Positions 51,233-60,594 of a DNA stretch of 64,000 nt are shown here, in pieces. Positions within the stretch are counted from its first letter, which is position 1, and every line of letters begins with the position of its first letter. The stretch is from the NCBI GenBank assembly GCA_036274895.1, contig DASUEU010000037.1, positions 248,001-312,000 on the forward strand. The letters run 5' to 3'. Source of the DNA: CALMKX01 sp036274895. GTDB taxonomy: Bacteria > Acidobacteriota > Thermoanaerobaculia > Multivoradales > SZUA-115. The notes beneath the pieces were generated by a model. That model searched no databases. It was given only the letters and a program-made list of their open reading frames with translations, and had not been told where the DNA came from. A program made the translations under genes and the position numbers.

Positions 51233-52636
51233 ATGAACCGGGCCGGCAGCCTCCTCGAGACCCCGCTCACCCAGCTCCTGGCAGCAATCCGCGAGGAGGG
51301 GGCGCACGGAGTGCTGCGCATCGCTCACGGCGTGCGCCGAGCGCGCATCGAGCTCGAGGACGGCGTACCGGTGAGCGCACGCGCGCCCGGGGTGCCCCGG
51401 CTCGGTGATGTGCTGGTCTCACGAGGGCTCGCCGACCCGATCACCGTGCAGGAGGCCGCCCGTATCCAGGCCGAGGAACGCAGCGGCCGGCGGCTGGGCG
51501 AGATCCTGATCGGCATCGGCATCCTGGCCCAGGGAGACCTCGCGGCCGCGGTGCGCTGGCAGCTCGAGCAGACGATGAGCGAGCTGGCGACCTGGAAGAC
51601 GGGGCGCTTCGAGCTCGAGCCGGCGGTGCCGGCACCTCTCGCTCGCGAGGCGACGAGGGCGCAGCCGGCCGCCCCCGTGGACCGGGCCGAGTCCACCCGG
51701 CCGGCGGCCGGGCCCCTCGAGCCCCCTCGCACCGACGAGCCGGCCGAAGACGAGCCCCAGGCCGTCCACTCGACCGCCAACCAGGGCACCAGGGTGCCAG
51801 CAGCGGCGCCCTGGCCGGCCGTCGACGTCGACGTCAGCTCGGACGACGCTGCCTGGCTGCTCAAGGTCCGCGGGGCCATCCCTCCGGCCGCGGAAACTCC
51901 CGGGTCTCCTCGCCGCCCGCGGATCCTGATCTGTGACCACTCCCTGCTCGGGGAGCTGGCTTCGCGACCCGGTTTGGCCCCGGACGGCATCGTCGCGGTC
52001 GTCGACGCCTTCGACCAGATTCCCGCGGCCTACCGCCGCGGCGCCAATGCCGCGGTTCCGCGCGAGCTCGCCGTGGCCCTCGGCGCCACTCGCCAGCTCG
52101 CCGAAGCTCTCTGCGGGTTCGCGCGCCCGGCCCAGAAAGGACGCGCCCGAGCCGCGGACCGCTCGGGGCCGGGCACGGCATCCCTCATGCTGAGCCTGCT
52201 CGAGTCGGTCTCCCACCAGGCCGAGCGGGGGGTGCTCTTCCTCGCTCGCGGCTCGTCGCTGGTCGCCGTGGGTGCCTTCGGCATGCACGACGACGGGCAC
52301 CGGCTGGCGGAGCGGGTCCGGCTCATGCGGCTGGCGATCGCCGATGCCGGGCTCCTCGGCATCGTGTGCGAGGACGGCATTCCGCGCTGCCTCGACCTCC
52401 GAAGTGACCCCCTGCCTCGCCCGTTCGTAGAAGGAATCGGTGTGCCGTGCTCGCACGAAGCCGCGATTCTGCCGATCACCGGGGAGCTGGGGCCGATCGG
52501 CATCGTCTACCTCGACCACGGTAGCGAGGCCCGGCAGTTCGGTGACCTCACCGACCTGGCCGAGATCGTCTCGACCTTCGCCCACAGCTTGGAGACGGAG
52601 TTCCTGATCGGTGAGATCGCGAAGGTCCTGGGCTAG
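51233..52636 (+). CDS. DUF4388/PatA-like regulatory protein
   Basis: The 467-residue cytoplasmic protein starts with the DUF4388 pattern: PLTQLLAAIREEGAHGVLRIAHGVRRARIELEDGVPVSARAPG, then RLGDVLVSRGL and RRLGEILIGIGILAQGDLAAAVRWQLEQTMSELATWKTGRFELEP. A Pro/Ala-rich linker (about 145-200) leads to a receiver-like then GAF-like C-terminal part (VLFLARGSSLVAVGAFGM, ILPITGELGPIGIVYLDHG). Proteins of this type act in surface-motility or signalling networks. Its 3' end overlaps the DUF3108 start by 26 bases. Confidence 0.75.
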   Translation: MNRAGSLLETPLTQLLAAIREEGAHGVLRIAHGVRRARIELEDGVPVSARAPGVPRLGDVLVSRGLADPITVQEAARIQAEERSGRRLGEILIGIGILAQGDLAAAVRWQLEQTMSELATWKTGRFELEPAVPAPLAREATRAQPAAPVDRAESTRPAAGPLEPPRTDEPAEDEPQAVHSTANQGTRVPAAAPWPAVDVDVSSDDAAWLLKVRGAIPPAAETPGSPRRPRILICDHSLLGELASRPGLAPDGIVAVVDAFDQIPAAYRRGANAAVPRELAVALGATRQLAEALCGFARPAQKGRARAADRSGPGTASLMLSLLESVSHQAERGVLFLARGSSLVAVGAFGMHDDGHRLAERVRLMRLAIADAGLLGIVCEDGIPRCLDLRSDPLPRPFVEGIGVPCSHEAAILPITGELGPIGIVYLDHGSEARQFGDLTDLAEIVSTFAHSLETEFLIGEIAKVLG

Positions 52637-53327
52637 CGCCCTGCTGCTCCTGTCTCTGGTCGCCACCTCGACGGCACCGGCGGCCACCAGCTCGCCTCCG
52701 GCCGCCGAGGAGTTCCGCTACCGCTGGAAGCTCTCGCGCTTCCTCGGGGTGGTCGCCAGTCTCTTTATGCCCGGAGAGGGTGACGGCGTGCTCAGCTTCC
52801 GGCCCACCACCCCCGGTCACCTCGCCAGCGAGCTGGTGATTACCTCCGAGAAGAGCGACAGCGGCGAGCACTTCCGCTACGGCGCCGAGCTCGAGCTCGC
52901 CACCGGCCGCACTCTGCGCGCCTGGAGTTCGTCCTTCTGGCGCGGCGAGCAGCGTGACAAGGCGGGCGCCATCGATGGCTCGGGGGTGATCGACATCGCA
53001 TCTGGCATCTACCTGCTCCGCCGCGACCCGCCGACCCAGCCACGGGAACTGGAGATCTGGTCGGATGGTAAGCTCTACCCCGTGCGCGTCGTGCCGGTCG
53101 CCATCGAGCAGCGGCGTGTCGCGGGCCGCGTCGTGCCGGCCCGGCACCTGCGGTTCGAAGGGATCGAACGGCCCGGGAAACGGTTCTGGAAGGGCAGTCT
53201 CGAGCTCTGGCTCGGCCTCGACGCGGGCGCCACCCCCGTCGAGATCGCGATCAATCGGCGCGGCGCGAGCGTCCACCTGGTGCTGGTCTCGCCGGCGCCC
53301 AACGAAACCCAGGAGGCTCTCCCTTGA
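52611..53327 (+). CDS. DUF3108-type exported protein
   Basis: The 238-residue product starts with GTG at 52611 and has a signal peptide (about 1-25, ASALLLLSLVATSTAPAA). The body resembles DUF3108: FRYRWKLSRFLGVVASLF, AELELATGRTLRAWSSSFWRGEQRDK, IASGIYLLRRD and KLYPVRVVPVAIEQ. DUF3108 proteins are periplasmic beta-rich proteins of unknown function. Its stop overlaps the SOD start (TTGA). Confidence 0.68.
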   Translation: MRSRRSWASALLLLSLVATSTAPAATSSPPAAEEFRYRWKLSRFLGVVASLFMPGEGDGVLSFRPTTPGHLASELVITSEKSDSGEHFRYGAELELATGRTLRAWSSSFWRGEQRDKAGAIDGSGVIDIASGIYLLRRDPPTQPRELEIWSDGKLYPVRVVPVAIEQRRVAGRVVPARHLRFEGIERPGKRFWKGSLELWLGLDAGATPVEIAINRRGASVHLVLVSPAPNETQEALP

Positions 53328-54019
53328 GCACGAAGAAAACCACTGCCCTCCTCCAGCTCGTCCCCGGCGCGCTGTTGCTCTTCAGCCTGGCCTGCGGGGG
53401 CAAGAAGGACGCCCCGGCACCTAGCCCCACTCCGGCCCCGGCACCCGCCAGCACACCGGCCGCGCCTGCCGGCCCCGAACCTCGTTCGGCCACGGCGCGT
53501 CTGTCGGGCCGAGAGGGTACGGCCTTGAGCGGCGCGGTCACCTTCACCGAAACCACCGGGGGAGTGGCCATCGTGGCTCACTTGACAGGCATCCAGGGCA
53601 GCGGCGCGCACGGTTTCCACATCCACGAGAAGGGCGACTGCAGCGCCCCGGACTTCTCCTCGGCCGGCGCCCACTTCAACCCTGCCGGGGCACCTCACGC
53701 TGGCCCTGGCGCCGGCAGTCACCACGCTGGCGACCTCGGCAACGTCGAAGTCGGGGCCGACGGCTCGGCGCACTTCGAGCTGGTGTCGAATTCGATCAGC
53801 CTGGGCGATGGGCCGACCTCGGTCATCGGTCTGGCCGTCGTCCTCCACGAGAAGGCGGACGATCTCGCCACCCAGCCCACGGGCAATTCCGGTGGCCGGA
53901 TCGCCTGCGGCATCATCGTGGCCGCCGCCGGCCAGGGCACTCCTCCCCAGGAGTTGGGTGATGACGAGGACAGCGACGACACCGGGGACGACGAGGAGCC
54001 CGAGCGGGGACCGGCCTGA
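53324..54019 (+). CDS. sodC: Cu/Zn superoxide dismutase lipoprotein
   Basis: The 231-residue protein has a lipoprotein signal (LLLFSLACGG, lipobox LAC), a Pro/Ala linker and a SodC domain. Copper and zinc ligands are visible: HGFHIHEKGDC, GAHFNP, HHAGDLGN, and the last His in VVLHEKADDL, with GRIACGII closing the disulfide. It removes superoxide in the periplasm. The TTG start overlaps the previous stop. The C-terminus carries an unusual acidic tail (GDDEDSDDTGDDEEPERG). Confidence 0.92.
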   Translation: MSTKKTTALLQLVPGALLLFSLACGGKKDAPAPSPTPAPAPASTPAAPAGPEPRSATARLSGREGTALSGAVTFTETTGGVAIVAHLTGIQGSGAHGFHIHEKGDCSAPDFSSAGAHFNPAGAPHAGPGAGSHHAGDLGNVEVGADGSAHFELVSNSISLGDGPTSVIGLAVVLHEKADDLATQPTGNSGGRIACGIIVAAAGQGTPPQELGDDEDSDDTGDDEEPERGPA

Positions 54020-54026
54020 GGCACTG

Positions 54027-55235
54027 ATGCGTCGAACCTCTCTCGCCCCAGCCTTCGTCGCTTCGCTGTGGCTCGCCGGGTCGGGCTCCGGCGCCTCGCC
54101 GGCGGCTCCAGCCGGCCGCCAGGAGCACGCCGTCCCTGCCCCCTTGGGCTCCATGGCGCCGGCCTGGGCAGTGTCGTCGAAAGGACGCCTGATCCTCTCC
54201 TTCCTCGAGCCGTCGGGAGACGAATACCGACTGCGGGCCGTCGAGCTGAGCGGCGGTCAGGCGCGGGAGCTGGGCGAGATCGCCCGCAGCTCGGCGATGT
54301 TCGCCAACTGGGCGGACACCCCGGGGCTCGCCGAAGCCCCCGACGGCACCCTCTGGGCGCACTGGCTCGAGAAGAACGGCGCCGACACCTACGCCTATGG
54401 CATCGCCCTGGCGCGTTCCAAGGATGGCGGTCGCACCTGGCAGCGCCAGGGCTTCCTCAACGACGACGACGTGGCGGCCGAGCACGGCTTCGTCTCCTGG
54501 TCCGCTGATGCGACCGGCCTCCATGCCTTCTGGCTCGACGGCCGTGGCACCCCCGCCGGTGGCCCGATGACGCTGCGAACCGCCCGGGTCGGCGACCGTG
54601 TGGCACCCAGCCAGGTCGTCGACCCGCGGGTCTGCGACTGCTGCCAGACCGCGGTCGCCGCCACGGCCGGCGGTCTCCTCGTGGCCTTCCGCGACCGCTC
54701 GGAAGACGAGATCCGCGACATCGCCATCAGCCGCCACGCTGGCGGGGCCTGGTCACCTGCCCGGGTCTTGGGTCAAGACGGCTGGAAGATCCCCGGCTGC
54801 CCGGTCAACGGTCCGGCCGTGGCCGCACGGGGCGACCTCGTCGCGGTGGCCTGGTTCACCGGCGCGGATCGTCGGCCACGGGTCCAGATCGCCTTCTCAG
54901 GCAACGGCGGCGTGAGCTTCGGTCAACCCGTGAAGGTCGATGACCGTGAGCCCTCCGGCCGAATCGGGCTGGCGCTGACTCCCGAGGGCAAGGCCCTGGT
55001 CAGCTGGCTGGGGGCCGCGGAGGCCGCCGCGGAGCTGCGGCTGGCGAGCATCGATCCCGCCGGCAAGGTCGGCACCGTGCTGGCCCTCGGGCGCACCACG
55101 GCCGGACGGGCGAGCGGCGTGCCCCGCCTCGCCGTCGCCGGCGGCCGGGCCTGGCTGGCCTGGGTCGAGGCCGGTGCCGACAAGGCAAAAGCTCGGCTGC
55201 GGGTGACCTCGGTCCCCCTCTCAGCAATCCCCTGA
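54027..55235 (+). CDS. Exported sialidase-like (BNR/beta-propeller) protein
   Basis: The 402-residue protein has a signal peptide (about 1-23) and a repeated beta-propeller pattern: ALARSKDGGRTWQRQGF and IAFSGNGGVSFGQPV are Asp-box/BNR motifs (SxDxGxTW). It includes a Cys-rich RVCDCCQTAVAA (about 210-221) and a single Cys in KIPGCPVNGPAV, a set that could bind a metal or form disulfides. True sialidases carry an arginine triad that I cannot confirm here, so enzymatic activity is doubtful. Confidence 0.75.
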   Translation: MRRTSLAPAFVASLWLAGSGSGASPAAPAGRQEHAVPAPLGSMAPAWAVSSKGRLILSFLEPSGDEYRLRAVELSGGQARELGEIARSSAMFANWADTPGLAEAPDGTLWAHWLEKNGADTYAYGIALARSKDGGRTWQRQGFLNDDDVAAEHGFVSWSADATGLHAFWLDGRGTPAGGPMTLRTARVGDRVAPSQVVDPRVCDCCQTAVAATAGGLLVAFRDRSEDEIRDIAISRHAGGAWSPARVLGQDGWKIPGCPVNGPAVAARGDLVAVAWFTGADRRPRVQIAFSGNGGVSFGQPVKVDDREPSGRIGLALTPEGKALVSWLGAAEAAAELRLASIDPAGKVGTVLALGRTTAGRASGVPRLAVAGGRAWLAWVEAGADKAKARLRVTSVPLSAIP

Positions 55236-55343
55236 CCCAACGGCGAGACCTCGCCGGCCTTCATCCATCGCCGCTCCCCGCGGCGTACTCCGGTCGAATC
55301 GCGCCTGAGGGCGCCCCCATCACACCGAACGGAGATCACGCCC

Positions 55344-57164
55344 ATGAGCTCGTCCCCCCGTCGAACCCCGAGATGTGCCGCTGCGCTGGCCCTGGCCGGA
55401 CTGCTGCTCGCCAGCCCGCTGCTCGCCTCCAGCCACCGAGAAGCGCCCCTGATCACCGAGACCCCCAAGGTCGACGGCACCGACTTCTACCTCTTCCGCA
55501 GCTACGAGACCGGCCGCGAGGGCTTCGTCACCCTGGTTGCCAACTACCTGCCGCTCCAGGATCCGTACGGCGGCCCGAACTACTTCACCCTCGATCCCGA
55601 CGCCCTCTACCGCCTCCACATCGACAACTCGGGCGATGGCGTCGAGGACCTGACTTTCCAGTTCCGCGTCGGCCGCTTCTTGAGGGACATCGCCCTGCCG
55701 GTGGGCAACGAGACCGTCTCGATCCCGCTGGTGAACGCCGGCCAGGTCGGCGGCGCCGCGGGCTCGGGCGCGCTCAACCTGCTCGAGTCCTACACCCTGA
55801 GCCTGATCCGCGGCGCCGTCGACTCGCCCCAGCGCACGGTCTCGGTGGTGCGGGCCGCGGACTCGGGCTCCCCCCTCTTCGGCAAGCCGGTCGACAACAT
55901 CGGAGAGAAGTCGATCCCCGACTACGCGGGCTACGCCGGCTCCTTCATCCACTCCCTGTCGATTCCCGGCTGTGGCGCCGGTGGCCGGGTGTTCGTGGGC
56001 CAGCGCCGGGAGAGCTTCGCGGTCAACCTCGGTGAGACCTTCGACCTGGTCAACATCGGCAACCCCCTCGGAGCCGAGGACGCCGAGAAGTCCTCGACAG
56101 CCGACAAGAACATCACCTCGTTCATCCTGGAGATCCCCACCGACTGCCTCACCGAGGGCCGCACCGAGGTGATCGGCGGCTGGACCACCGCCGCCCTGCG
56201 CCGCAACCGCACCCTGCGGGAAGACCCCACTTTCGACCAGCCGACCTTCGAGAGGCTCGGTGACTTCGTGCAGGTCTCCCGTCTCGGCATGCCCCTGGTC
56301 AACGAGGTGGTCATCGGCCTCAAGGACAAGGATCGCTTCAACGCCAGCCGGCCGAAGGATGACCTCCAGTTCGCCACCTACGTCACCAACCCAACCCTGC
56401 CCGAGCTGCTCGAGATTCTCTTCGGCGCCGCCGGTGTCCGTGCGCCCAACAACTTCCCCCGCACCGACCTCTTGGCGGCGTTCGTGACCGGCATCGGCGG
56501 CCTCAACCAGTTCGGTTTCGGCGAGATGCAGCGCCTGAACGTCACCATCCCGCCCACGCCGGCCGGCGAGCAGAACCGTCTGGGGGTGATCGGCGGCGAC
56601 AACGCCGGCTTCCCCAACGGCCGGCGCCCGGGTGACGACGTGGTGGACATCGAGCTGCGGGTGGCCATGGGGCTGCTCTGCCATGCCTTCCCGGGGGTCT
56701 TCTGCAACCCGGCGGATGCACCCTCGGGCGCCCTGCCCTTCACCGACGGCACCTGGCAGGCACCGGGCCAGTTCGATGCCACCTTCCCCTACCTGACCAC
56801 GCCTTTCGCCGGCTCCGGCAACCCCACGCGGGTGTTCGTCGCTGAGCTCGCCGGCGACCGGGAGGTGCCGCCCGTCACCACGGCCGCCTCGGGTGCCTGT
56901 TCGGGCCTGCTCGATGGTGGCGCGTCCGCCCTTTCGCTGACTTGCACCCACGACGTGTCCGGCGTGGTCGCGGCCCACATCCACCAGGGACCGCCCGGCG
57001 CCGACGGCCCGGTGATCTGCGACCTCGGCGCTGGCACGAGCCCGATCCAGGGCACCTGCCCGTTGACCGCGGACCTGCTCTCGGCCCTGCGCCAGGGCGG
57101 GCTCTACGTCAACGTCCACTCGGGGAGCTTCCCGGGCGGCGAGATCCGCGGCCAGCTGGAGTAG
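55344..57164 (+). CDS. DUF4331 plus CHRD-domain exported protein
   Basis: The 606-residue product has a signal peptide (about 1-28). The DUF4331 domain begins with ASSHREAPLITETPKVDGTDFYLFRSYE and continues through DAEKSSTADKNITSFILEIPTDCL and LNVTIPPTP to about 470. The C-terminal 120 residues are a CHRD domain (VFVAELAGDREVPPVTTAASGACSGLL, AAHIHQGPPGADGPVICDLG, LYVNVHSGSFPGGEIRGQL). CHRD domains occur in chordin and in bacterial surface proteins; DUF4331 has no known activity. It is probably anchored or secreted. Confidence 0.85.
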   Translation: MSSSPRRTPRCAAALALAGLLLASPLLASSHREAPLITETPKVDGTDFYLFRSYETGREGFVTLVANYLPLQDPYGGPNYFTLDPDALYRLHIDNSGDGVEDLTFQFRVGRFLRDIALPVGNETVSIPLVNAGQVGGAAGSGALNLLESYTLSLIRGAVDSPQRTVSVVRAADSGSPLFGKPVDNIGEKSIPDYAGYAGSFIHSLSIPGCGAGGRVFVGQRRESFAVNLGETFDLVNIGNPLGAEDAEKSSTADKNITSFILEIPTDCLTEGRTEVIGGWTTAALRRNRTLREDPTFDQPTFERLGDFVQVSRLGMPLVNEVVIGLKDKDRFNASRPKDDLQFATYVTNPTLPELLEILFGAAGVRAPNNFPRTDLLAAFVTGIGGLNQFGFGEMQRLNVTIPPTPAGEQNRLGVIGGDNAGFPNGRRPGDDVVDIELRVAMGLLCHAFPGVFCNPADAPSGALPFTDGTWQAPGQFDATFPYLTTPFAGSGNPTRVFVAELAGDREVPPVTTAASGACSGLLDGGASALSLTCTHDVSGVVAAHIHQGPPGADGPVICDLGAGTSPIQGTCPLTADLLSALRQGGLYVNVHSGSFPGGEIRGQLE

Positions 57165-57176
57165 TGTCCCTTCACC

Positions 57177-57207
57177 GGCGGGGCGCCGTCCAGAACGGCG
57201 CCCCGCC
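57177..57207 (+). terminator. Perfect 13-bp hairpin between the DUF4331 and DUF4198 genes
   Basis: GGCGGGGCGCCGT (57177-57189) and ACGGCGCCCCGCC (57195-57207) form an uninterrupted stem with a five-base CCAGA loop, 13 bases past the DUF4331-CHRD stop. There is no T-tract. It may reduce readthrough into the DUF4198 gene or protect the upstream mRNA end. Confidence 0.55.
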
Positions 57208-57230
57208 CCGACCTCCCAGAGGCCCCGCCC

Positions 57231-58025
57231 ATGAGAATCCCGCCGCGACTCTGCGCGCTGCTCTCCCTGGCACTCCTGGTGCCCTGCTCTGCCCTCGCCC
57301 ACGACGTCTGGATCGTGCCTGCGAGCTTCAGCCCCGTGGTCGGCGAGCCGGTGGCGGTGCGCCTGAAGCTCGGCCACCCGCAGCAGGAGGTCGAGCCGGT
57401 GGCGCGCAACCCCAAGCGGTTGCTGCGCCTGGTGGCCCTGACGGCGACCGGCGAGCAGCCCTTGATCGGCCAGGACGGCGCCGACCCCGCGGGCTGGGGT
57501 CGCTTCGCCGAGCCCGGGCTGCGCATCCTGGTCTACGAGGGCAGCGCGGCCTTCATGGAGCTGCCGCCCGATCGCTTCGAGCACTACCTCGCCGAGGAGG
57601 GGCTCGATGCCATCCTGGCCGAACGCCGGGAGAGGGGCGAGACCACGCGCCCAGGCCGTGAGCTCTACTCCCGCTGCCTGAAGGCCCTGGTCAGCGTCGG
57701 CGAACCGAGCGCCGAGCACGACCGCGTGCTCGGTCTCGACGCGGAGCTGGTGCTCGAATCCGACCTCGCCGCCCCCCCGGCCGAGCCCCTGACGGTGCGG
57801 GTGCTGAGACGGGGCGTCCCGCTGGCCGGAGTTCTGGTCGAGCTGGTCCGGCTCGATGGCCGGGGCGCGGTGCAGGGCCTGCGCAGTGACGCCCAGGGCC
57901 GGGTGGCCTTCACCGGCGTCGCGAGCGGTGCCTGGCTGGTCACCGCCGTGACCGCTGAGCGCTCCAGGGCGGCCGAGGCCGACTGGCGCAGCGTCTGGAC
58001 CTCGCTGACCTTCGAGCGGCCCTGA
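57231..58025 (+). CDS. DUF4198-type periplasmic protein
   Basis: The 264-residue protein has a signal peptide (about 1-23) and begins its mature part HDVWIVPASFSPVVGEPVAVRLKLGH, the start expected for DUF4198 proteins, some of which are linked to metal uptake. Later sections, LTVRVLRRGVPLAGVLVELVRLDGRG, QGLRSDAQGRVAFTGVASGAW, form a carboxypeptidase-regulatory-like beta sandwich. Ligand unknown. Confidence 0.8.
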   Translation: MRIPPRLCALLSLALLVPCSALAHDVWIVPASFSPVVGEPVAVRLKLGHPQQEVEPVARNPKRLLRLVALTATGEQPLIGQDGADPAGWGRFAEPGLRILVYEGSAAFMELPPDRFEHYLAEEGLDAILAERRERGETTRPGRELYSRCLKALVSVGEPSAEHDRVLGLDAELVLESDLAAPPAEPLTVRVLRRGVPLAGVLVELVRLDGRGAVQGLRSDAQGRVAFTGVASGAWLVTAVTAERSRAAEADWRSVWTSLTFERP

Positions 58026-58051
58026 TCCTCGGAAATCCCCCTCTCTCCGCT

Positions 58052-58057
58052 TAGAAT
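58052..58057 (+). promoter_or_regulatory. -10-like TAGAAT upstream of the pta-like gene
   Basis: TAGAAT at 58052-58057 precedes a GAGAGGA ribosome-binding-like sequence and the TTG start at 58081. No clear -35 was found. Confidence 0.35.
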
Positions 58058-58080
58058 CGGCGGGACAGCGGAGAGGACGG

Positions 58081-59115
58081 TTGGGAAGCCATCGCGCAGC
58101 TGCCGAGCCAGGAACGGAAGCTCCGCCCGGGGCTCGCCTCTCCTCGCCCCTCCTCGACCGCATCGCCGAGCGGGCCCGCGGTACCGAACGCCGGATCGTG
58201 CTCGCCGAGGGGAGCGACCCGAGGATCCGGGAGGCGGCCCGCCGAGCCCTCGATCTGGGGATCGCCCGGCCAATCCTGATCAGCGCTGCAAGGGCAGACC
58301 AAGCGAGGACGGGCCTCACCACCCTGGTACCTGCCGCGGACCCCGAACTGCCAGCCCTGACCGATTACCTGCAGACGCGCCTCATCCGCCTGGCGCTGGC
58401 CGACCGCCTCGACGCCCGCCAGCTCGCCCTGGATCCCCTCCACTACGCCTGTCTGCTGGTCGCCACCGGCCGGGCCGAGGGGGCGGTGATGGGCGCCGTG
58501 GCCACCACCGCCGAGACCATGCGGGCGGCCCTGCGGGTGATCGGACCCCGCGCCGGGCTGACCTGGGTCTCTTCCTGCTTCCTGATGGTCTGGCCCGACC
58601 GCCGGCCCCTGGTCTACAGCGACTGCGCCGTCCTGCCGGATCCGCGGCCGGATGCCCTGGCCGACGTGGCCGAGGCCGCCGCCGCCAGCTGTCGCGACCT
58701 GCTCGAGGAGGAGCCGAAAGTGGCCTTGCTGTCCTTTTCCACCCGCGGCAGCGCCAGCCACCCGCGGGTGGAAAAGGTACGCAAAGCCCTCGAAATCCTG
58801 CGCGAACGCAAGGTAGGCTTCGCCGTGGACGGAGAGCTCCAGGCGGACGCGGCTCTGGTGGCCGAGGTCGCCGCCCGGAAGGCACCCGATAGCACCGTGG
58901 GGGGGCAGGCCAACGTGCTCGTGTTCCCGGATCTCGATGCCGGCAACATCGCCTACAAGCTGACCGAGAGGCTGGCCGGTGCCCGGGCCGTGGGACCGCT
59001 GTTGCAGGGCCTCGCCGCTCCCATCCACGACCTCTCGCGCGGGTGCTCGGCGCAGGACGTCGTCCACGTCATGGCGGTGGCCGCGCTGCAGGCTGCGCAA
59101 GGGGGGAGAGGATGA
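58081..59115 (+). CDS. pta: Phosphate acetyltransferase
   Basis: The 344-residue protein has the Pta/butyryltransferase fold: LLDRIAERARGTERRIVLAEGSDPRIREAA, GRAEGAVMGAVATTAETMRAALRVIG, VSSCFLMVW, VALLSFSTRGSASHPRVEKVRKA, GELQADAALV and ANVLVFPDLDAGNIAYKLTERLAG. It converts acetyl-CoA and phosphate to acetyl phosphate and CoA. It lacks the N-terminal DRTGG/P-loop domain of the long E. coli form. The TTG start at 58081 has GAGAGGA upstream. It overlaps purD as ATGA. Confidence 0.9.
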   Translation: MGSHRAAAEPGTEAPPGARLSSPLLDRIAERARGTERRIVLAEGSDPRIREAARRALDLGIARPILISAARADQARTGLTTLVPAADPELPALTDYLQTRLIRLALADRLDARQLALDPLHYACLLVATGRAEGAVMGAVATTAETMRAALRVIGPRAGLTWVSSCFLMVWPDRRPLVYSDCAVLPDPRPDALADVAEAAAASCRDLLEEEPKVALLSFSTRGSASHPRVEKVRKALEILRERKVGFAVDGELQADAALVAEVAARKAPDSTVGGQANVLVFPDLDAGNIAYKLTERLAGARAVGPLLQGLAAPIHDLSRGCSAQDVVHVMAVAALQAAQGGRG

Positions 59116-60422
59116 AGGTCCTGGTCGTCGGGGGCGGGGGCCGCGAGCACGCGCTCTGTTGGAAGCTGCGGCAGAGCCCTGACCTGAAAGAGCTCTATTG
59201 CGCGCCGGGCAACCCCGGCATCGGCGAGATCGCCGATCTCGTTCCGATGGCCGCGGAGGAGGTGCACCGGCTGGCCGATTTCGCCCTGGGACTGAAGATC
59301 GACCTGACCGTGGTCGGCCCCGAGCTGCCTCTCTCTCTCGGGCTCGCCGACGAGCTGCGCGCCCGTGGCCTCGACGTGTTCGGCCCCTCTCGGGCGGCTG
59401 CAGAAATCGAGGCGAGCAAGGTCTTCGCCAAGCAGTTCATGCAGCGCCACGAGATTCCGACGGCGGATTTCGTGCTCGCTCACGACGCCGGAGAGGCCGA
59501 GCGGGCGGCCGCGCACTTCGGCCTGCCGGTGGTGCTCAAGGCCGACGGCCTGGCCTCGGGCAAGGGCGTCTTCGTGGTCCAGACGGCCGAGGAACTCGAG
59601 GAGGCCTTCCAGGCCCTCTTCGAGGAGCGCCGCTTCGGCACCGCCGGCGAGCGGGTGATCGTCGAGCAGTTCCTGGTCGGGGAAGAGATCTCCTTCATCG
59701 CCATCTCGGACGGCGAGCGTCTGCTCCCCTTCGCCACCAGCAAGGACTACAAGCGGGTGGGCGACGGCGACACCGGCCCCAACACCGGCGGCATGGGCGC
59801 CCACAGCCCCTCGGGAGTGCTCTCGCCGCGGGAGGGCAGCCTGGTGGTCGAGCGCATCCTCCAGCCGGCCATCGCCGGGCTCGCCGCCGAGAACCGACCT
59901 TTCGTCGGCGTGCTCTACGCTGGCCTGATCCTCACCGAGGAAGGGCCCAAGGTGCTCGAGTTCAACGCCCGCTTCGGTGACCCCGAGGCCCAGGTGCTGA
60001 TGCTGCGGCTGGAAAACGACCTGCTGCCCGTGCTCGCGGCGGGCGCCGCCGGCAACTTCGGGGCCCATCGGCTGCGCTTCAAGAAGGAGGCTGCTGCCTG
60101 CGTGGTGCTCGCTGCGGCCGGCTATCCCGGCAAGCCGACCCGCGGCGAGGTGATCACCGGCCTCGAGGCGGCCTCGGCCCTGCCCGGGGTGGAGATCTTC
60201 CACGCCGCCACCGCCGAGAAGGACGCCTTGCTCCTGACCGCCGGTGGCCGCGTGCTCAACGTCTGTGCCCAGGGGCCCCGGCTCGTCGACGCTCTGCGCC
60301 GGGCCTACCAGGCGGTGGGAATGGTCCGCTTCCCCAACAAAGTCTTCCGCACCGACATCGGCCGCAGGGTGCTGGAGACCATCGCGCAGCGCCGCGGGGC
60401 GAGTGGGTTGGACGGGGACTGA
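59112..60422 (+). CDS. purD: Phosphoribosylamine-glycine ligase
   Basis: PurD makes glycinamide ribonucleotide from phosphoribosylamine, glycine and ATP, the second step of purine synthesis. The 436-residue product has VLVVGGGGREHALCWKL, CAPGNPGIGE, VGPELPLSLGLADELRARG, the ATP-grasp stretch VLKADGLASGKGVFV, DYKRVGDGDTGPNTGGMGA, and ILTEEGPKVLEFNARFGDPEAQVLM. The ATGA overlap with pta places it in one transcript. No other purine gene lies nearby. Confidence 0.96.
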   Translation: MKVLVVGGGGREHALCWKLRQSPDLKELYCAPGNPGIGEIADLVPMAAEEVHRLADFALGLKIDLTVVGPELPLSLGLADELRARGLDVFGPSRAAAEIEASKVFAKQFMQRHEIPTADFVLAHDAGEAERAAAHFGLPVVLKADGLASGKGVFVVQTAEELEEAFQALFEERRFGTAGERVIVEQFLVGEEISFIAISDGERLLPFATSKDYKRVGDGDTGPNTGGMGAHSPSGVLSPREGSLVVERILQPAIAGLAAENRPFVGVLYAGLILTEEGPKVLEFNARFGDPEAQVLMLRLENDLLPVLAAGAAGNFGAHRLRFKKEAAACVVLAAAGYPGKPTRGEVITGLEAASALPGVEIFHAATAEKDALLLTAGGRVLNVCAQGPRLVDALRRAYQAVGMVRFPNKVFRTDIGRRVLETIAQRRGASGLDGD

Positions 60423-60594
60423 CGCTGGCTCGGACTCGCCATTGACTTCCCCGCGAACCGGCGGCCATAATGGCGGCCGGTCGCTTCAAAGTCCTTCACT
60501 TTCCGTGGTTGCGAAGCGCCTCGTCATGGGCGCTCGGGGGTCCTGTAGGCTCGCCGGCGCTGGTATCGGAAATGCATCGAGACCCCCTCTGACC

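Noticed and set aside
55320..58322. Minus-strand frame of 1,000 codons
   Set aside because: Antisense to DUF4331-CHRD, DUF4198 and pta; no domain and Gly/Arg/Gln/His-rich composition.
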